A stretch of 64,000 nucleotides of DNA, taken from Nocardioides sp. REDSEA-S33_B3 (GTDB lineage Bacteria; Actinomycetota; Actinomycetes; Propionibacteriales; Nocardioidaceae). The notes beneath the pieces were generated by a model. That model saw only the letters and a program-made list of their open reading frames with translations. It made no database searches and had not been told where the DNA came from. Shown here piece by piece: positions 8,146 through 15,887 of this stretch. Positions within the stretch are counted from its first letter, which is position 1, and the number at the start of each line of letters is the position of its first letter. The stretch spans positions 1 to 64,000 of the forward strand of contig LUPK01000030.1 in assembly GCA_001627335.1 (NCBI GenBank). The letters run 5' to 3'. The translations under genes were made by a program, and so were the position numbers.

Positions 8146-8796
8146 TCAGACGGCCACGGGCTCGGCGTCGGGGAGCAGGCCGTTGGCCATGCCCCAGGCG
8201 ACGGCCTGGGTGCGCCGCTCCACGTCGATCTTGCGGTAGGCCTGACGGATGTAGGTCTTGATCGAGTTGATCGACAGCCCCAGCTCCTCGCCGATCTCAC
8301 CGTTGGTCAGACCCTGGGTGATGAGGGTGAGGATCTCCAGCTCACGCGGGGTGAGCCGGCTGCCGGCCGGGGCCTGGGGGGTGCGGATCGGGGCGACGGG
8401 CTCGACCTTCTCGGCGGGGGTGTGCGCCGGCGGTGCGGGCACGCCGCGGCCGGACACGATGTCCTCGAGCGCCACCACGAGCTGCGCCGCCGTCATCGAC
8501 TTCGACAGGTAGGGGCTGGTGGTGTCGGGGAGCTGGTCGGCCGGCGCCCAGCTGAAGACGATCGCCTGGGCCTCGGCGGCGGTCTGCAGGTTGCGCAGCA
8601 TCGAGGCGCTGAAGGAGGACTGCTGCATCGGCTCGTAGAGGACGACGTCGACCTCCTCGGGGTGGGCCAGTGCGGTGCGGACGTCGACCAGACGCACGCG
8701 CTCGGTGTAGGTCGCCAGCAGCGACTCCAGGCCGGCGACGGCGAGGTCGTTGTCGTCGACCACGGTCGCCGTGAGGGGGGTCCTCTCGTTGTTCAT
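8146..8796 (-). CDS. LuxR/NarL-family response regulator with an atypical receiver
   Basis: A 216-residue protein. The N-terminal receiver-like domain (about 8-115) keeps the acidic VVDDND and a C-terminal lysine (LSKSMTAAQ). The expected phospho-acceptor aspartate after strand 3 is glutamate (VDVVLYEP). The C-terminal 65 residues are a clear LuxR helix-turn-helix: LTPRELEILTLITQGLTNGEIG and SINSIKTYIRQAYRKI. It is a DNA-binding transcription regulator. No histidine kinase gene is adjacent, which fits a phosphorylation-independent or unusual input. ATG at 8796 has GAGGTGA upstream. Targets cannot be read from the sequence. Confidence 0.85.
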   Translation of the reverse strand: MNNERTPLTATVVDDNDLAVAGLESLLATYTERVRLVDVRTALAHPEEVDVVLYEPMQQSSFSASMLRNLQTAAEAQAIVFSWAPADQLPDTTSPYLSKSMTAAQLVVALEDIVSGRGVPAPPAHTPAEKVEPVAPIRTPQAPAGSRLTPRELEILTLITQGLTNGEIGEELGLSINSIKTYIRQAYRKIDVERRTQAVAWGMANGLLPDAEPVAV

Positions 8797-9077
8797 GCTC
8801 GTCACCTCGTGTGCTTGTCGGAATCCTTGGGTGCGGCCCCGGAGGGCCACACCAGTCCTGTATCCCGTTGCTGCAGAGTTCAATCACCCCTCACCCGTTC
8901 GGGCTGACCCGACCGCACCACTTCTTGCCCATCGCCGGTGGTCCGGGCGGGCGGGGAGGGGTCGGTCCGACCGGGCCAGGAGCGGGTGGCCCGCCCGGCG
9001 GGGGCCCCGGGTGTGGTCGCCGGGTGCGGGGCCGGACCGTCCGCAGGCCCCGGTGTCCGCCCCGGTGTCGCCCTGGG

Positions 9078-10019
9078 TCAGCCCTCGCGGGTGGTCAGCT
9101 CGCGGGCGCGCTCGACGAGCCGCGTCGCGGCGGTGACCGGGTCGCCGGCGAGGTGCAGGGCGCCCCACTGCTCGGCGAGCTCGGCGCTCGCCCCGGCGCC
9201 GGCCAGCGCGAGTGCGGACGCCTGCGCCAAGCGGCGTACGACGGTGAGCTCGTCGTCGTCGAGGGCGAAGACCTGCGGGGTGGCGCCGGCCAGCACCACG
9301 ACGTCGGGGGCGATCACGTCCATCGCGGCGCCGACCGACGCGAGCGGACTGTTGGGCCCCAGGAACCTGGTGCGCCACCCGGCGCGCTGCAGGACGACCT
9401 CGAAGGCCTTCAGTGCGATGTCGTGGGACTCCTCGGGCGGGCAGGCGAGCAGCACGGTCGGGCCGGTGCGGGTGCCGGGACCGACCGCGAGGGCGGCGAG
9501 GCGGCCGCGGACCAGGTCGCTGGCGAAGTGCTCGTCGGCGACGTCGAAGTCACCGGCCTCCCACCCGCGTCCCACGTGGGCCATGAAGGGCAGCAGGACG
9601 TCGCGGATGGCGCTCTCGACCGACACGGTGCGCAGGAGGCGGTCGAGCACCTCGTGCATGGAGCCGACGTCGTAGGCGAGCATCGCCGCCTCGAGCTCGG
9701 CGAGCGCACGCACCACGTCGAGCGAGCCGTCGGCTGACGCGGTGCCGTCGACCGCCTCCTCCTGACCCTCGGTCCAGGTGCGCTCGTTGGCCAGGATCTC
9801 CGCGGCCGCCTGGCTCGCCGGGACGCCGCGCTCGCGGGCGCGCTGCATGGCGATCGCCCGGCGCTCGTCCTCGGGCCCGTAGAGGCGGTAGCCGGCCTGG
9901 GTGCGCTGGGGGCTGAGGAGTCCGTAGCGCACCTCCCAGGCGCGCAGCAGCGTCTCGCTGACTCCCACGCGGGTGGCCAGCACGCCGATGCGCCAACGCT
10001 GCGCCGGTCCGCTGCTCAT
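9078..10019 (-). CDS. MerR-family regulator with cobalamin-binding domain, CarH/LitR type
   Basis: A 313-residue three-part protein. An N-terminal MerR helix-turn-helix (RIGVLATRVGVSETLLRAWE, YRLYGPEDERRA) is followed by a four-helix B12 cap domain and a C-terminal Rossmann B12-binding domain. The cap has W, then EH ten and eleven residues later (WEAGDFDVADEH). The Rossmann part has EESHDIAL, whose histidine is 46 residues after that Trp. These spacings equal those of Trp131, Glu141, His142 and His177 in Thermus CarH (numbers from memory). CarH proteins bind adenosylcobalamin and release DNA in light. The residue after the Trp is Glu, where CarH has His132, so photochemistry may differ. Start ATG 10019; a GTG at 10031 is possible. 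Confidence 0.85.
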   Translation of the reverse strand: MSSGPAQRWRIGVLATRVGVSETLLRAWEVRYGLLSPQRTQAGYRLYGPEDERRAIAMQRARERGVPASQAAAEILANERTWTEGQEEAVDGTASADGSLDVVRALAELEAAMLAYDVGSMHEVLDRLLRTVSVESAIRDVLLPFMAHVGRGWEAGDFDVADEHFASDLVRGRLAALAVGPGTRTGPTVLLACPPEESHDIALKAFEVVLQRAGWRTRFLGPNSPLASVGAAMDVIAPDVVVLAGATPQVFALDDDELTVVRRLAQASALALAGAGASAELAEQWGALHLAGDPVTAATRLVERARELTTREG

Positions 10020-10183
10020 GCCCGGTGACACCCCCAGTCGAGCGGTCGTCGGGCGGGACGACCACCCCTTTGACGTTATACGAACATTGCACGAGCGGCG
10101 TACACTCGACCGAAGTCGTCCCGCCGCACACCATGCTCGGTGACGGAGCATCGCACACCTGACCCCAGACGAAGGGCGAGGCC

Positions 10184-10468
10184 ATGTCGGACCCGCAGCC
10201 TCTCGGCAGGCTGATCGACTCCCTGGGCGTGGAGCACCGCCCCGAGGAGGGCGAGCTGGTCCTGGGGGCGGTCGTCCTGATGAAGGTGATGGAGGCCGAC
10301 GGGCGCATCTCGATGCGCTCGGCGTGGTCGCCCGGCCTGAGCTGGATGGAGCGCGTGGGCATGCACCAGGCGGCCGCACGCGCCGACCTCCCGCCGCGCC
10401 CCGAGCCCGGGTGGGACACCCGCGAGCTGGACGCCGACATGGGGCGCGACGACACCGACCTCGGCTGA
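10184..10468 (+). CDS. Small conserved-looking protein of unknown function
   Basis: Encodes 94 residues (MSDPQPLGRLIDSLGVEHRP...), acidic at both ends, without a signal peptide or membrane helix. GAAGGGCGAGG stands just before the ATG. It is divergent from the CarH-like regulator and convergent with the sigma factor. I do not recognise a named domain; the balanced composition and well-placed ribosome binding site argue that it is real. Regulation by the divergent MerR-type protein is possible because the 164-bp intergenic region is shared. Confidence 0.7.
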   Translation: MSDPQPLGRLIDSLGVEHRPEEGELVLGAVVLMKVMEADGRISMRSAWSPGLSWMERVGMHQAAARADLPPRPEPGWDTRELDADMGRDDTDLG

Positions 10469-10550
10469 GTCCCGAGCTCGAGGCGGCTCGGCGGCGTGCG
10501 CTCTGCGGTCCAGCCGCCGACGCTGCTGACCTGCGGGCGACGACGCGCGA

Positions 10551-11432
10551 CTACGCCGCGTCGGCGAGGGCGCCGCGCAGCTGGAGCAGCAGCCGCTGCA
10601 GGCAGCGGGAGACCTGGATCTGGCTCATCCCGAGCTCCAGCCCGATCTCGCGCTGGGAGAGCTCCTGGCCGAAGCGCAGCCGGAGCAGGTCGCGGTCGCG
10701 CGGCGTCAGCGTGGCCAGCAGGGGGCGCACGAGCAGGCGCGCCTCGGTGCGCTCCATCGACTCCTGCGTCTCGGGGTCGGCGACGTCGCGGACCGGGCCG
10801 GCCTCTCCGTCGGACTCCCCGCCCACGGGTGAGTCGAGGGAGACCAGGGAGAAGCAGGAGCGGGCGAGCAGGGCCTCGCGGACGACCTCGACGGACTCCT
10901 CGACCTCGGCGGCCAGCGCCGTCACCGACGTGTCGTCCACGCGGTCGAGGGCGACGCCGGAGCGTACCAGGCGGGTGTGGGCCCGCTGCACCTCGCGCGG
11001 CGGCCGGATGGTCCAGGAGTGGTCGCGGAAGTGGCGCCGGATCTCGCCGGTCATCGACGGGACGGCGTAGGCGAGCAGGTCGCGCTCGTGGGAGGGGTCG
11101 AAGGACCGGACGGCGCGGACCAGGGCGAGGTAGGCGACCTGGGTGAGGTCCTCCACCGGGATGCTGCGGCGGGCGTAGCGCCGGGCGACGGCCTCCGCGA
11201 CCCGCATGTTGAGCTCCACCACGCGCTCGAGGCAGGCCTCGCGCTCGGTCTCGCTGACGCCCGGAGCGTGGGCGCGGGCCAGCAGTGCGGTGGTCTGCTC
11301 CGAACGCTCGGTGTCGGTCAGCGAGCGCGCGTCGCCGGACTCGGGGAAGTCGATGCCGGCGATGCCGGCGGTGCCGCCGATGCCGGCGGTGCCGGCGTCG
11401 TCGCGGCGGTCGTCGAGCGGGCTCGTGGTCAT
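10551..11432 (-). CDS. RNA polymerase sigma factor, SigB/SigF/SigG family
   Basis: A 293-residue sigma-70 family factor with regions 2, 3 and 4. Region 2 includes VARRYARRSIPVEDLTQVAY and FDPSHERDLLAYAVPSMTGE, with HFRDHSWTIRPPR leading into region 3. Region 4 carries LTPRDRDLLRLRFGQELSQ and GMSQIQVSRCLQRLL. These motifs fit the stress and sporulation group (SigB/SigF), not ECF factors. The first 30 residues hold a Gly/Ile/Ala repeat coded by imperfect 9-15-bp repeats at about 11353-11397. No anti-sigma factor gene is adjacent. ATG at 11432 has ACGAGG upstream. Confidence 0.9.
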   Translation of the reverse strand: MTTSPLDDRRDDAGTAGIGGTAGIAGIDFPESGDARSLTDTERSEQTTALLARAHAPGVSETEREACLERVVELNMRVAEAVARRYARRSIPVEDLTQVAYLALVRAVRSFDPSHERDLLAYAVPSMTGEIRRHFRDHSWTIRPPREVQRAHTRLVRSGVALDRVDDTSVTALAAEVEESVEVVREALLARSCFSLVSLDSPVGGESDGEAGPVRDVADPETQESMERTEARLLVRPLLATLTPRDRDLLRLRFGQELSQREIGLELGMSQIQVSRCLQRLLLQLRGALADAA

Positions 11433-11602
11433 GGCCTCGTTCGCTCTCTGTGCGGTGGTGCGGGGTGCTGTCTGGGTCCCCCATCGGCGAGGGGTGTCAT
11501 CACCTTAAGCAACCCTCTACAGACCTTGCACACTTCTCACCCTTTTGGGGCCCGGGTGGGAACCGCGGGCCGAGGTGGTCCGGACCGGGCAGAATGCGGG
11601 CC

Positions 11603-13135
11603 GTGGCCGGCACCCGTGCACCCTTCGGCTCCTGGCTGCTCGGCCCGGAGGGTCAGTCGCTGCGCCGGCTGCGGGTCCGGGTCCAGGTGTTCCTGACCCT
11701 CGGCATCACCGCCACCCACGCCATCGGCGCGGGCGTGGTCGTGGTCCTCACCCTCTTCGTCGTGCCGCAGCCCGGGGGTGGGCGCGACCTGCTGGTCGCG
11801 CTCGCCATCGCGGTCCCGGTCTACGTCGGCCTCGCCCTGGTCGTGGGGGTGTTGTGGGGCACGCGGGTGGCCTTCCGCAGCCTGCGGTGGGCACTGCGGG
11901 GGGAAGAGCCTTCGCCCGCGGACCGGCGCCGCTCGATGCGGGTCCCGCTGCAGCTCGCGGCGGTCTCGGCCACGCTGTGGTTCGGCGGGGTGCTGCTGTT
12001 CACCACCCTCGCACTGTGGCTGGCCCCCGCCCGTGCCCTCGGCACGGCGCCGACCGTGGCCATCGGCGGCACCGTCGTGTGCGCGGTGACCTACCTGATG
12101 GCGGAGTTCTTCCTGCGTCCGGTGTCCGCCCGCGCCCTCACCGGGTCCCCCGAGTCGCGGCCCCGCGGCCTGGGCGTCGGCGGGCGGATGCTGACCTTCT
12201 GGTTGCTGGGCACCGCCGCGCCACTCGTCGGCCTCGGGTACGCCGCGATCTCGGCGCTCGCGCAGGGCGACGTCTCCGCGGAGCGGATGGCCGTCGAGGC
12301 GCTGGCGATCTCCGCCGTGGTGCTGGTCTTCGGCCTGCTGGTGACCGTCCTCAACGCCCGGGCCGTGGTGGCGCCGCTGGTGTCGGTCCGGGCGGCCCTG
12401 GGACGCGTCCAGCGCGGCGACCTCGACCAGCGGGTCCCGGTCTACGACGCGACCGAGCTCGGGCTGCTGCAGGCCGGCTTCAACCACATGGCCGAGGGAC
12501 TGGCCGAGCGCGAGCACCTGCGCGACCTCTTCGGTCGCCACGTCGGCCAGGAGGTGGCCCGTGCGGCTGCCGCGGGCGACGTGGAGCTCGGCGGGGAGAC
12601 CCGGCGCGTGACGGTCCTCTTCGTCGACCTGGTCGGCTCCACCACGATCGCCGCGGATCGCTCGCCGACCGAGGTCGTGGAGCTGCTCAACGGCTTCTTC
12701 GACGTGGTGGTCGACGAGATCGCCCGGGAGGGCGGCCTGGTCAACAAGTTCATGGGTGACGCGGTGCTTGCCATCTTCGGGGCACCCGTCGACCTCCCGG
12801 ACCACGCCACCCGGGGCCTGCGCGCCGCCCGCGCGATGGTCGAGCGCCTCGGCCGCGAGCACCCCGACCTCGACTGCGGTGTCGGCGTCTTCACGGGGGA
12901 GACCGTGGCCGGCAACGTCGGCACCCGGGCCCGCTTCGAGTACACCGTCATCGGGGACGCGGTGAACGCCGCGGCACGCCTGACCGAGCTCGCGAAGGAC
13001 GTGGAGGGGCGGGTCCTGACGTGCGCCGAGAGCGTGGCGGAGGCCGACGAGCAGGAGGCCGCGCAGTGGCGGGCCCACGACCGGGTCACGCTGCGCGGTC
13101 GCACCGAGGAGACCGAGCTGTTCGTCCGGCGGTGA
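11603..13135 (+). CDS. Membrane-bound class III adenylate/guanylate cyclase with HAMP domain
   Basis: About 510 residues. Five to six membrane helices (about 20-260) are followed by a HAMP segment (GRVQRGDLDQRVPVYDATEL) and a C-terminal cyclase catalytic domain. Catalytic features are visible: metal-binding Asp in LFVDLVGST, substrate lysine and second Asp in NKFMGDAVLAIFGAP, and the transition-state pair in YTVIGDAVNAAARL (Asn and Arg). It should make cAMP (or cGMP) at the inner membrane face, gated by the membrane part. GTG at 11603 lies 7 nt after a -10-like CAGAAT and is probably leaderless; ATG at 11594 is the alternative. The stop overlaps the next small gene as GTGA. Confidence 0.88.
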   Translation: MAGTRAPFGSWLLGPEGQSLRRLRVRVQVFLTLGITATHAIGAGVVVVLTLFVVPQPGGGRDLLVALAIAVPVYVGLALVVGVLWGTRVAFRSLRWALRGEEPSPADRRRSMRVPLQLAAVSATLWFGGVLLFTTLALWLAPARALGTAPTVAIGGTVVCAVTYLMAEFFLRPVSARALTGSPESRPRGLGVGGRMLTFWLLGTAAPLVGLGYAAISALAQGDVSAERMAVEALAISAVVLVFGLLVTVLNARAVVAPLVSVRAALGRVQRGDLDQRVPVYDATELGLLQAGFNHMAEGLAEREHLRDLFGRHVGQEVARAAAAGDVELGGETRRVTVLFVDLVGSTTIAADRSPTEVVELLNGFFDVVVDEIAREGGLVNKFMGDAVLAIFGAPVDLPDHATRGLRAARAMVERLGREHPDLDCGVGVFTGETVAGNVGTRARFEYTVIGDAVNAAARLTELAKDVEGRVLTCAESVAEADEQEAAQWRAHDRVTLRGRTEETELFVRR

Positions 13136-13404
13136 CCAGCGACACGTCGGCGTCGGTGCGGGTGGTGCTGCACCTGCAGAGCCCGATCGGGACGGGACGG
13201 CTCGCGGCGATCGAGGCGGCGGCGTACCCGGTGCTGCTGACGGCGGTGGCCATCACCGCTGCCCTGGCGCTGCACGCGCTGCTGCGTCGGGTGGGCCCCG
13301 ACATGCTGTTCGAGCTGCCGCGCCGCCCGGTCCGTGCCGGCCGTGCGCGGGTGCCCGGCACCGGGGGTGCGGGGCCTCAGGCGACGGTGGCCGCCAGCTC
13401 CTGA
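13132..13404 (+). CDS. Possible small single-helix membrane protein
   Basis: A 90-residue frame starts with a GTG that overlaps the cyclase stop by 4 nt (GTGA), a common sign of translational coupling. It has one clear hydrophobic helix (AYPVLLTAVAITAALALHAL) and a basic C-terminus. Its last 28 bp overlap the convergent kinase gene. No family is recognised. It could be a chance frame in GC-rich DNA. Confidence 0.4.
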   Translation: MTSDTSASVRVVLHLQSPIGTGRLAAIEAAAYPVLLTAVAITAALALHALLRRVGPDMLFELPRRPVRAGRARVPGTGGAGPQATVAASS

Positions 13405-14288
13405 GCCCGGGGGGTGGCGCGGTGGCGCCCGGCGGGACGCTCCAGCGGGGTGAACGCCGCGTCCATGGCGAGCAGCGCCTCGAGGTGCTCGGCGACCTCA
13501 CGGGCCGAGGGCCGTGCCGCCGGCTCGCGCGCGGTCATCGAGGCCAGCAGGCCGGTCCAGCCGGCGCCGAGGGACGTGGGGATGGTGGGTCCGCGGTGCA
13601 CCCGCGCCCAGGCCGCCTCCTCGGCGCCGCCCTCGAACTCGCGGCGACCGGTGAGCGACTCGAGCAGCAGCAGGCCGAGCGCGTAGATGTCGACGGGGGT
13701 GCCGAGCGGCACGCCGAGAACCTGCTCGGGCGTCAGGTAGGCGATCGACCCGACGGTGTGGCCGGGGCGGCCGTGCGGGTCGGGCTCACCGGCGCGCAGC
13801 GTCACCCCCAGGTCGCACAGGCGGGCGTGGCCGCTGCTGTCGAGCAGGACGTTGGCCGGCTTCACGTCGCGGTGGACCAGGCCCTCGGAGTGGAGGTAGG
13901 CCAACGCGGACGCGAGGTCGCGGCCGACGACGGCCGCCTCGCGGGAGGAGAGGCGGCGCAGCGCGAGGGTGGCGTCGAGGTCGGGGCCGTCGACGAGCTC
14001 GAGGGCGAGGTACGGAGCGCCCGGCCCCTCCCACGCGGCGTCGAGGACCCGGACCAGCCCGGGGTGCGACAGGTGGGCCAGCAGCCGACCCTCGTCGAGG
14101 AGGCGCAGCCGGTGCTGGGCCTGGCCCTGACCGGTGCGCGGACGCTTCAGCGCGACGTCGCGCCCCAGGCGGAGGTCGTGGGCGCGGTGGACGGTGGCGG
14201 TGCCGCCGAGGGCGATGAGGTCCTCGACCCGATAGCGGCCCACGGTCTCGGGGTCACCGGCGGACTCGGGGATGTCCGGCTGGGTCAT
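13377..14288 (-). CDS. Soluble serine/threonine protein kinase
   Basis: A 303-residue Hanks-type kinase with the glycine loop LGGTATVHRA, ATP-binding lysine in VALKRP, catalytic loop VHRDVKPANVLL, DLG in place of DFG (CDLGVTL), the activation-segment end GSIAYLTPEQ, and the subdomain XI arginine in REPAARPSA. There is no transmembrane helix or PASTA domain, so unlike PknB it is cytosolic. GAGAGGA precedes the ATG. It faces the cyclase gene; whether both act in one signalling route is unknown. Confidence 0.9.
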   Translation of the reverse strand: MTQPDIPESAGDPETVGRYRVEDLIALGGTATVHRAHDLRLGRDVALKRPRTGQGQAQHRLRLLDEGRLLAHLSHPGLVRVLDAAWEGPGAPYLALELVDGPDLDATLALRRLSSREAAVVGRDLASALAYLHSEGLVHRDVKPANVLLDSSGHARLCDLGVTLRAGEPDPHGRPGHTVGSIAYLTPEQVLGVPLGTPVDIYALGLLLLESLTGRREFEGGAEEAAWARVHRGPTIPTSLGAGWTGLLASMTAREPAARPSAREVAEHLEALLAMDAAFTPLERPAGRHRATPRAQELAATVA

Positions 14289-14342
14289 GGGGAGGTCCTC
14301 TCGCGTGCGGTCCCTCCAGGGGTTCCCCAGGACCCGCGGGGT

Positions 14343-15113
14343 CTAACCCCCCGATGGGGTGGGAGGAGGTGCGACGCGGCCCACGTCACGGCCCACGTCA
14401 CGGCCCACATCACGGGCGGCGTCGACCAGGGACGGGCCGTACCACGTGAGGGCGCGGCCGCTCACCAGCTCCACCGGGGTGCGGAAGCACTCGGGCCCGT
14501 CGTCGGCGGTGAAGACGTAGGGCTCGTCGGGCAGCAGCACCGCGTCCGCGCCGCACCCGTCGACCTCCTCGACGGAGAGGGTGGGGTAGCGGTCCGGGGC
14601 GTCGGTGTCCTCGGCCTGGACCACCTGCCAGCCCAGCCGGCGGCAGAGGTCGGCGGTGAAGGTGCGTGGACCCACCACCATCCACGGGTCGCGCCAGATC
14701 GGTACCACGACCCGGCGGGTGACCGGCGGCAGCGGCCCGCACCACAGCTCCCGCGCCTCGGCCAGCCACGCGGGTCGCTCCCAGTCGAGCAGGTCCAGCA
14801 GACGCTCCAGCTCGGAGACCCCCTGCGGGACGGTCTCGATGTCGGTGACCTCGACCGTGAGCCCGCGCTCGCGCATCCGCCGGACGTCCAGCTCGCGGTT
14901 CTCCTCGCGGTTGACGACCACCAGGTCCGGGCGCAGCGCCTCGATCGCCCCGAGGTCGGGGTTCTTCGTCCCGCGCACCCGGGTGGCGCCGTACTGCTCG
15001 AGGTCGGCGGGGTGGGTGCACCATTCGGTGACCCCCACCAGGGCCTCGGGGCGCACGCTGGCCAGCGCCTCGGTGATCGAGGGGACCAGCGACACGACCC
15101 GCCGAGCCGTCAC
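14343..15113 (-). CDS. BtuF-like helical-backbone metal receptor without signal peptide
   Basis: A 256-residue protein with the fold of class III binding proteins for cobalamin and siderophores. It begins VVSLVPSITEAL and contains GVTEWCTHPADL, GTKNPDLGAIEALRPDLVVV and ERLLDLL. There is no signal peptide or lipobox, so it should stay in the cytosol, and no permease or ATPase gene is adjacent. Similar stand-alone proteins occur in other actinobacteria (from memory). Start GTG 15113. The C-terminus ends in three RDVG repeats coded by a 12-bp tandem repeat. The ligand is unknown; cobalamin or heme-like metal compounds are guesses. Confidence 0.75.
   Translation of the reverse strand: MTARRVVSLVPSITEALASVRPEALVGVTEWCTHPADLEQYGATRVRGTKNPDLGAIEALRPDLVVVNREENRELDVRRMRERGLTVEVTDIETVPQGVSELERLLDLLDWERPAWLAEARELWCGPLPPVTRRVVVPIWRDPWMVVGPRTFTADLCRRLGWQVVQAEDTDAPDRYPTLSVEEVDGCGADAVLLPDEPYVFTADDGPECFRTPVELVSGRALTWYGPSLVDAARDVGRDVGRDVGRVAPPPTPSGG
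14378..14413. repeat. Three tandem 12-bp units at the 3' end of the BtuF-like gene
   Basis: GGCCCACGTCAC at 14378-14389 and 14390-14401, then GGCCCACATCAC at 14402-14413. On the coding strand this gives the repeated RDVG near the C-terminus. Such in-frame repeats may vary in number by slippage. Confidence 0.85.
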
Positions 15114-15122
15114 CCGCGCACG

Positions 15123-15226
15123 CTCCAGACGTCACTCACGCACGCGGGGCCGGACGCCGCCGTGCGCGAGCGACCTGTCGAGCGTGCGTCGGTGACGGCT
15201 CGGCCGTGCATGAGTGACGTCTCGGC
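15123..15226. repeat. Intergenic cluster of 22-bp repeat units, three direct and one inverted
   Basis: Three adjoining minus-strand units lie at 15161-15182, 15183-15204 and 15205-15226. One plus-strand unit lies at 15123-15144. The outer units are complementary, for example ACGTCACTCACGCACG against CGTGCATGAGTGACGT, so the region could fold as a long stem. The unit matches the in-gene repeat at 2844-2909. The stretch between the BtuF-like gene start (15113) and the thioesterase end (15251) holds nothing else. Confidence 0.8.
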
Positions 15227-15250
15227 GGGGGAGTGATCAGCGCAGGAGGG

Positions 15251-15757
15251 TCAGCGCAGGGCCATCGAGCCGGAGGTGACCGCCTCGAACGGCAGCCCCT
15301 CGTGATCGGCGACGCGGGCGTCGATGGCGGCGGCGACGTCGGCCGGCCAGGGAGCGGTACGCCGGTCGGAGAGGTCGATGTGGAGGAAGATCTCCTCGAA
15401 CACCGCGCTCAGCTGCTGGTGGGTGTCGTCGAGGATGTAGACCAGCGCGTGGGCGGCCCGCTCGGAGCGGCCCAGCAGCCGCACCCGCACCGACATCCGG
15501 TCACCGGTGCGCAGCTCGCGCAGGTAGGTCACGTGGTGCTCGGCGGCGAAGCAGGCGTGGCCGGCCTTGATCGGCCAGTCCACCGGGATGCCCAGGTCGA
15601 CCAGCGACTCGTCGAGGCCCTCGCTGCCGATGCCGAGGTAGTGGCGCACGTTGAGGTGGCCGTTGTTGTCCTCGAAGGCGATCGGGACCGGCTGCTCGGC
15701 GTACGCCGGGAGGTCCTTGAGCTGGTCGTAGCTGGGGTGCTTCGCGGTGCTGGTCAC
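15251..15757 (-). CDS. Hot-dog fold acyl-CoA thioesterase, 4HBT/YbgC-like
   Basis: A 168-residue protein with the N-terminal signature FEDNNGHLNVRHYLGIG, comparable to the D-x-x-GH-x-N-x-x-Y pattern of 4-hydroxybenzoyl-CoA thioesterases. The later segment HVTYLRELRTGDRMSVRVRL is also family-typical. It should hydrolyse acyl-CoA thioesters in the cytosol; substrate unknown. GTG start at 15757 is preceded by TAGGTT, suggesting a leaderless message. It lies downstream of icmF on the same strand, 130 bp away, which fits acyl-CoA metabolism. Confidence 0.8.
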   Translation of the reverse strand: MTSTAKHPSYDQLKDLPAYAEQPVPIAFEDNNGHLNVRHYLGIGSEGLDESLVDLGIPVDWPIKAGHACFAAEHHVTYLRELRTGDRMSVRVRLLGRSERAAHALVYILDDTHQQLSAVFEEIFLHIDLSDRRTAPWPADVAAAIDARVADHEGLPFEAVTSGSMALR

Positions 15758-15887
15758 GGGGTGAACCTATCGGACGTCGGTGGTGGGTACAGCGCCAGAT
15801 CTCGACCCGCCCGTCGCGACCTCGTTCCTCGGTCGCGGGGCTCGCTCGATCTCTTCGGGTTGCTCCCGGGCTCCGCCCGGGAGCACC

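Noticed and set aside
10070..10106. A plus-strand promoter TTGACG ... TACACT in the CarH-like intergenic region
   Set aside because: The spacer is about 25 bp, too long even for MerR-type promoters with 19-bp spacers, so no promoter was annotated.
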